DNA of 5,406 nucleotides. Origin: Thermofilaceae archaeon (GTDB lineage Archaea; Thermoproteota; Thermoprotei; Thermofilales; Thermofilaceae). Below the pieces are notes generated by a model. The model was not told where the DNA came from and made no database searches. It saw only the letters and a list, made by a program, of their open reading frames with translations. The position numbers and the translations under genes were made by a program. The stretch covers positions 1 to 5,406 of the forward strand of contig JALVKT010000044.1 of assembly GCA_027027675.1 (NCBI GenBank). Direction: 5' to 3'. How positions within the stretch are numbered: position 1 is the stretch's first letter; each line of letters opens with the position of its first letter. Positions 4,732 to 5,406 of the stretch are shown in pieces.

Positions 4732-5406
4732 CTACCTCGTCACCTTTATCTCGCGCATCTCCTCCAGGTACCTGCGCCCCGGCCCCTCGAGGAAGTGCTT
4801 CCTCGCCGGCTCGAGTATGCGGGCCAGCTCCCTCGCCACCGCCTCCTTGAGGTCTAGTGGGTGTACCTCGCCTCTCAGGTAGGCTTCTTCGAGGCTCCTG
4901 TAGTCCGGGAACTCCCTTTTCTCTCCTGTCTTCGCGTTGACTACTTCGAGGGGGCCTTGGAGGTGGCGGAAGACTATGTAGCGGGCTATCTCCATTACCG
5001 GGTTGAACTCGGCGGTTCCGGGTGGGCAGTAGGCTTTTCGGAGCTTCCTCCTAATCTCCTCCTCCGTGTCGTGGATGAATATGGCGGTCTTGGGCTTCGA
5101 CTTTGACATTTTGATCCCTGCCACCGCGTCTGCGAATGCGTCCCGGTCCCCCTTCTTCTTGGCCTCGGCTAGGCGCCGCCACTCCTCCTTGCCGACGGAG
5201 AGGCCTGTGAGGAGGTGGTGGTGGAGGGCTACGGGCTTGTAGCCGAAGAGTTTCTCGCCGACCTCTATGGCTATGACGTGGGCCTTTCTCTGGTCTGTGC
5301 CGCCGTGGGCTATGTTTACGCCTAGGCTGAATATGTCTGCCACCTGCATCGGCACGTAGATTAGCTGGCCGAACTCGACGGCCTCGCCCTCCCTCCTCCC
5401 CATTAT
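4732..5406 (-). CDS. tyrS: Tyrosyl-tRNA synthetase, C-terminal part (N-terminus beyond right edge)
   Basis: This class I enzyme charges tRNA-Tyr with tyrosine in the cytoplasm. The frame stays open through the right edge, so the ATG at 5403 is internal and the N-terminal Rossmann half with the HIGH motif is missing. Numbering from that ATG, YVPMQVADI (16-24) and GGTDQRKAH (34-42) match the tyrosine pocket of the Methanocaldococcus enzyme: Y16, Q20, D23 and Q38 correspond to its Y151, Q155, D158 and Q173. KMSKS (98-102) is the catalytic loop. AYCPPGTAEFNPVMEIARY (124-142) and HPLDLKEAVARELARILEP (181-199) match the short archaeal C-terminal domain. These features separate it from TrpRS and from bacterial TyrRS, which carries an S4 domain. 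A charged stretch of about 29 residues between TGL (66-68) and KMSKS replaces a much shorter link in the Methanocaldococcus enzyme. The gene is followed without spacer by the MarC gene. Confidence 0.95.
   Translation of the reverse strand: MMGRREGEAVEFGQLIYVPMQVADIFSLGVNIAHGGTDQRKAHVIAIEVGEKLFGYKPVALHHHLLTGLSVGKEEWRRLAEAKKKGDRDAFADAVAGIKMSKSKPKTAIFIHDTEEEIRRKLRKAYCPPGTAEFNPVMEIARYIVFRHLQGPLEVVNAKTGEKREFPDYRSLEEAYLRGEVHPLDLKEAVARELARILEPARKHFLEGPGRRYLEEMREIKVTR
4740..4744 (-). promoter_or_regulatory. Ribosome binding site for the MarC gene, inside tyrS
   Basis: GGTGA on the minus strand lies within the codons for Lys-Val-Thr near the end of tyrS, 8 nt before the TTG at 4731. It supports the TTG as the real MarC start and implies that translation of the two genes is coupled. 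Confidence 0.6.

Noticed and set aside
5374..5403. ATG at 5403 as the real start of tyrS
   Set aside because: The frame is open through the window edge, and the first visible motif corresponds to about residue 151 of the Methanocaldococcus enzyme, so more than 100 N-terminal residues are simply outside the window.

Overview
All six genes in this window lie on the minus strand, so transcription runs from high to low coordinates. The organism looks like a GC-rich (hyper)thermophilic archaeon, probably a crenarchaeon (Thermoproteota). The evidence is an archaeal-type tyrosyl-tRNA synthetase, TTG start codons, GGTG(A) Shine-Dalgarno motifs 7-8 nt before several starts, heavy use of AGG and ATA codons, TATA/BRE-like promoters in very AT-rich gaps, and a solute-binding protein held to the membrane by a C-terminal helix. 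I cannot name the genus from sequence alone.

Reading in the direction of transcription, there are three blocks. (1) 5406-4129: tyrS, whose N-terminal part lies beyond the window, is followed with no spacer by a six-helix MarC/SnatA-family membrane protein. (2) 4128-3860 is an AT-rich gap full of inverted repeats and TATA-like elements. It leads into a 356-codon DNA-binding protein (3859-2789) that appears to contain two helix-turn-helix modules, each followed by an Lrp/RAM-like segment. (3) 2788-2612 is a second AT-rich gap with a promoter and inverted repeats. It leads into an ABC import operon: solute-binding protein (2611-1232), ATPase with TOBE domain (1182-100), and a permease whose first 32 codons are present (98-1).

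The ABC genes resemble the COG1840/AfuA-PotA-type importers used for ferric ion, phosphonate, thiamine or polyamines. The substrate cannot be fixed from sequence, and the double tyrosine of classical ferric-binding proteins is not apparent. The orphan regulator sits directly upstream of this operon in the same orientation. The 9-mer AAATCTTTA occurs in both gaps flanking it, and its 8-bp core forms an inverted repeat just upstream of the ABC promoter. A local regulator of the transporter that also controls itself is therefore a reasonable hypothesis, but it is inference.

Nothing here is a mobile element, CRISPR array, rRNA or tRNA. The points most worth following up are the duplicated-module regulator, the shared intergenic motif, the palindrome cluster before the regulator gene, and a charged insertion just before the KMSKS loop of the TyrRS.
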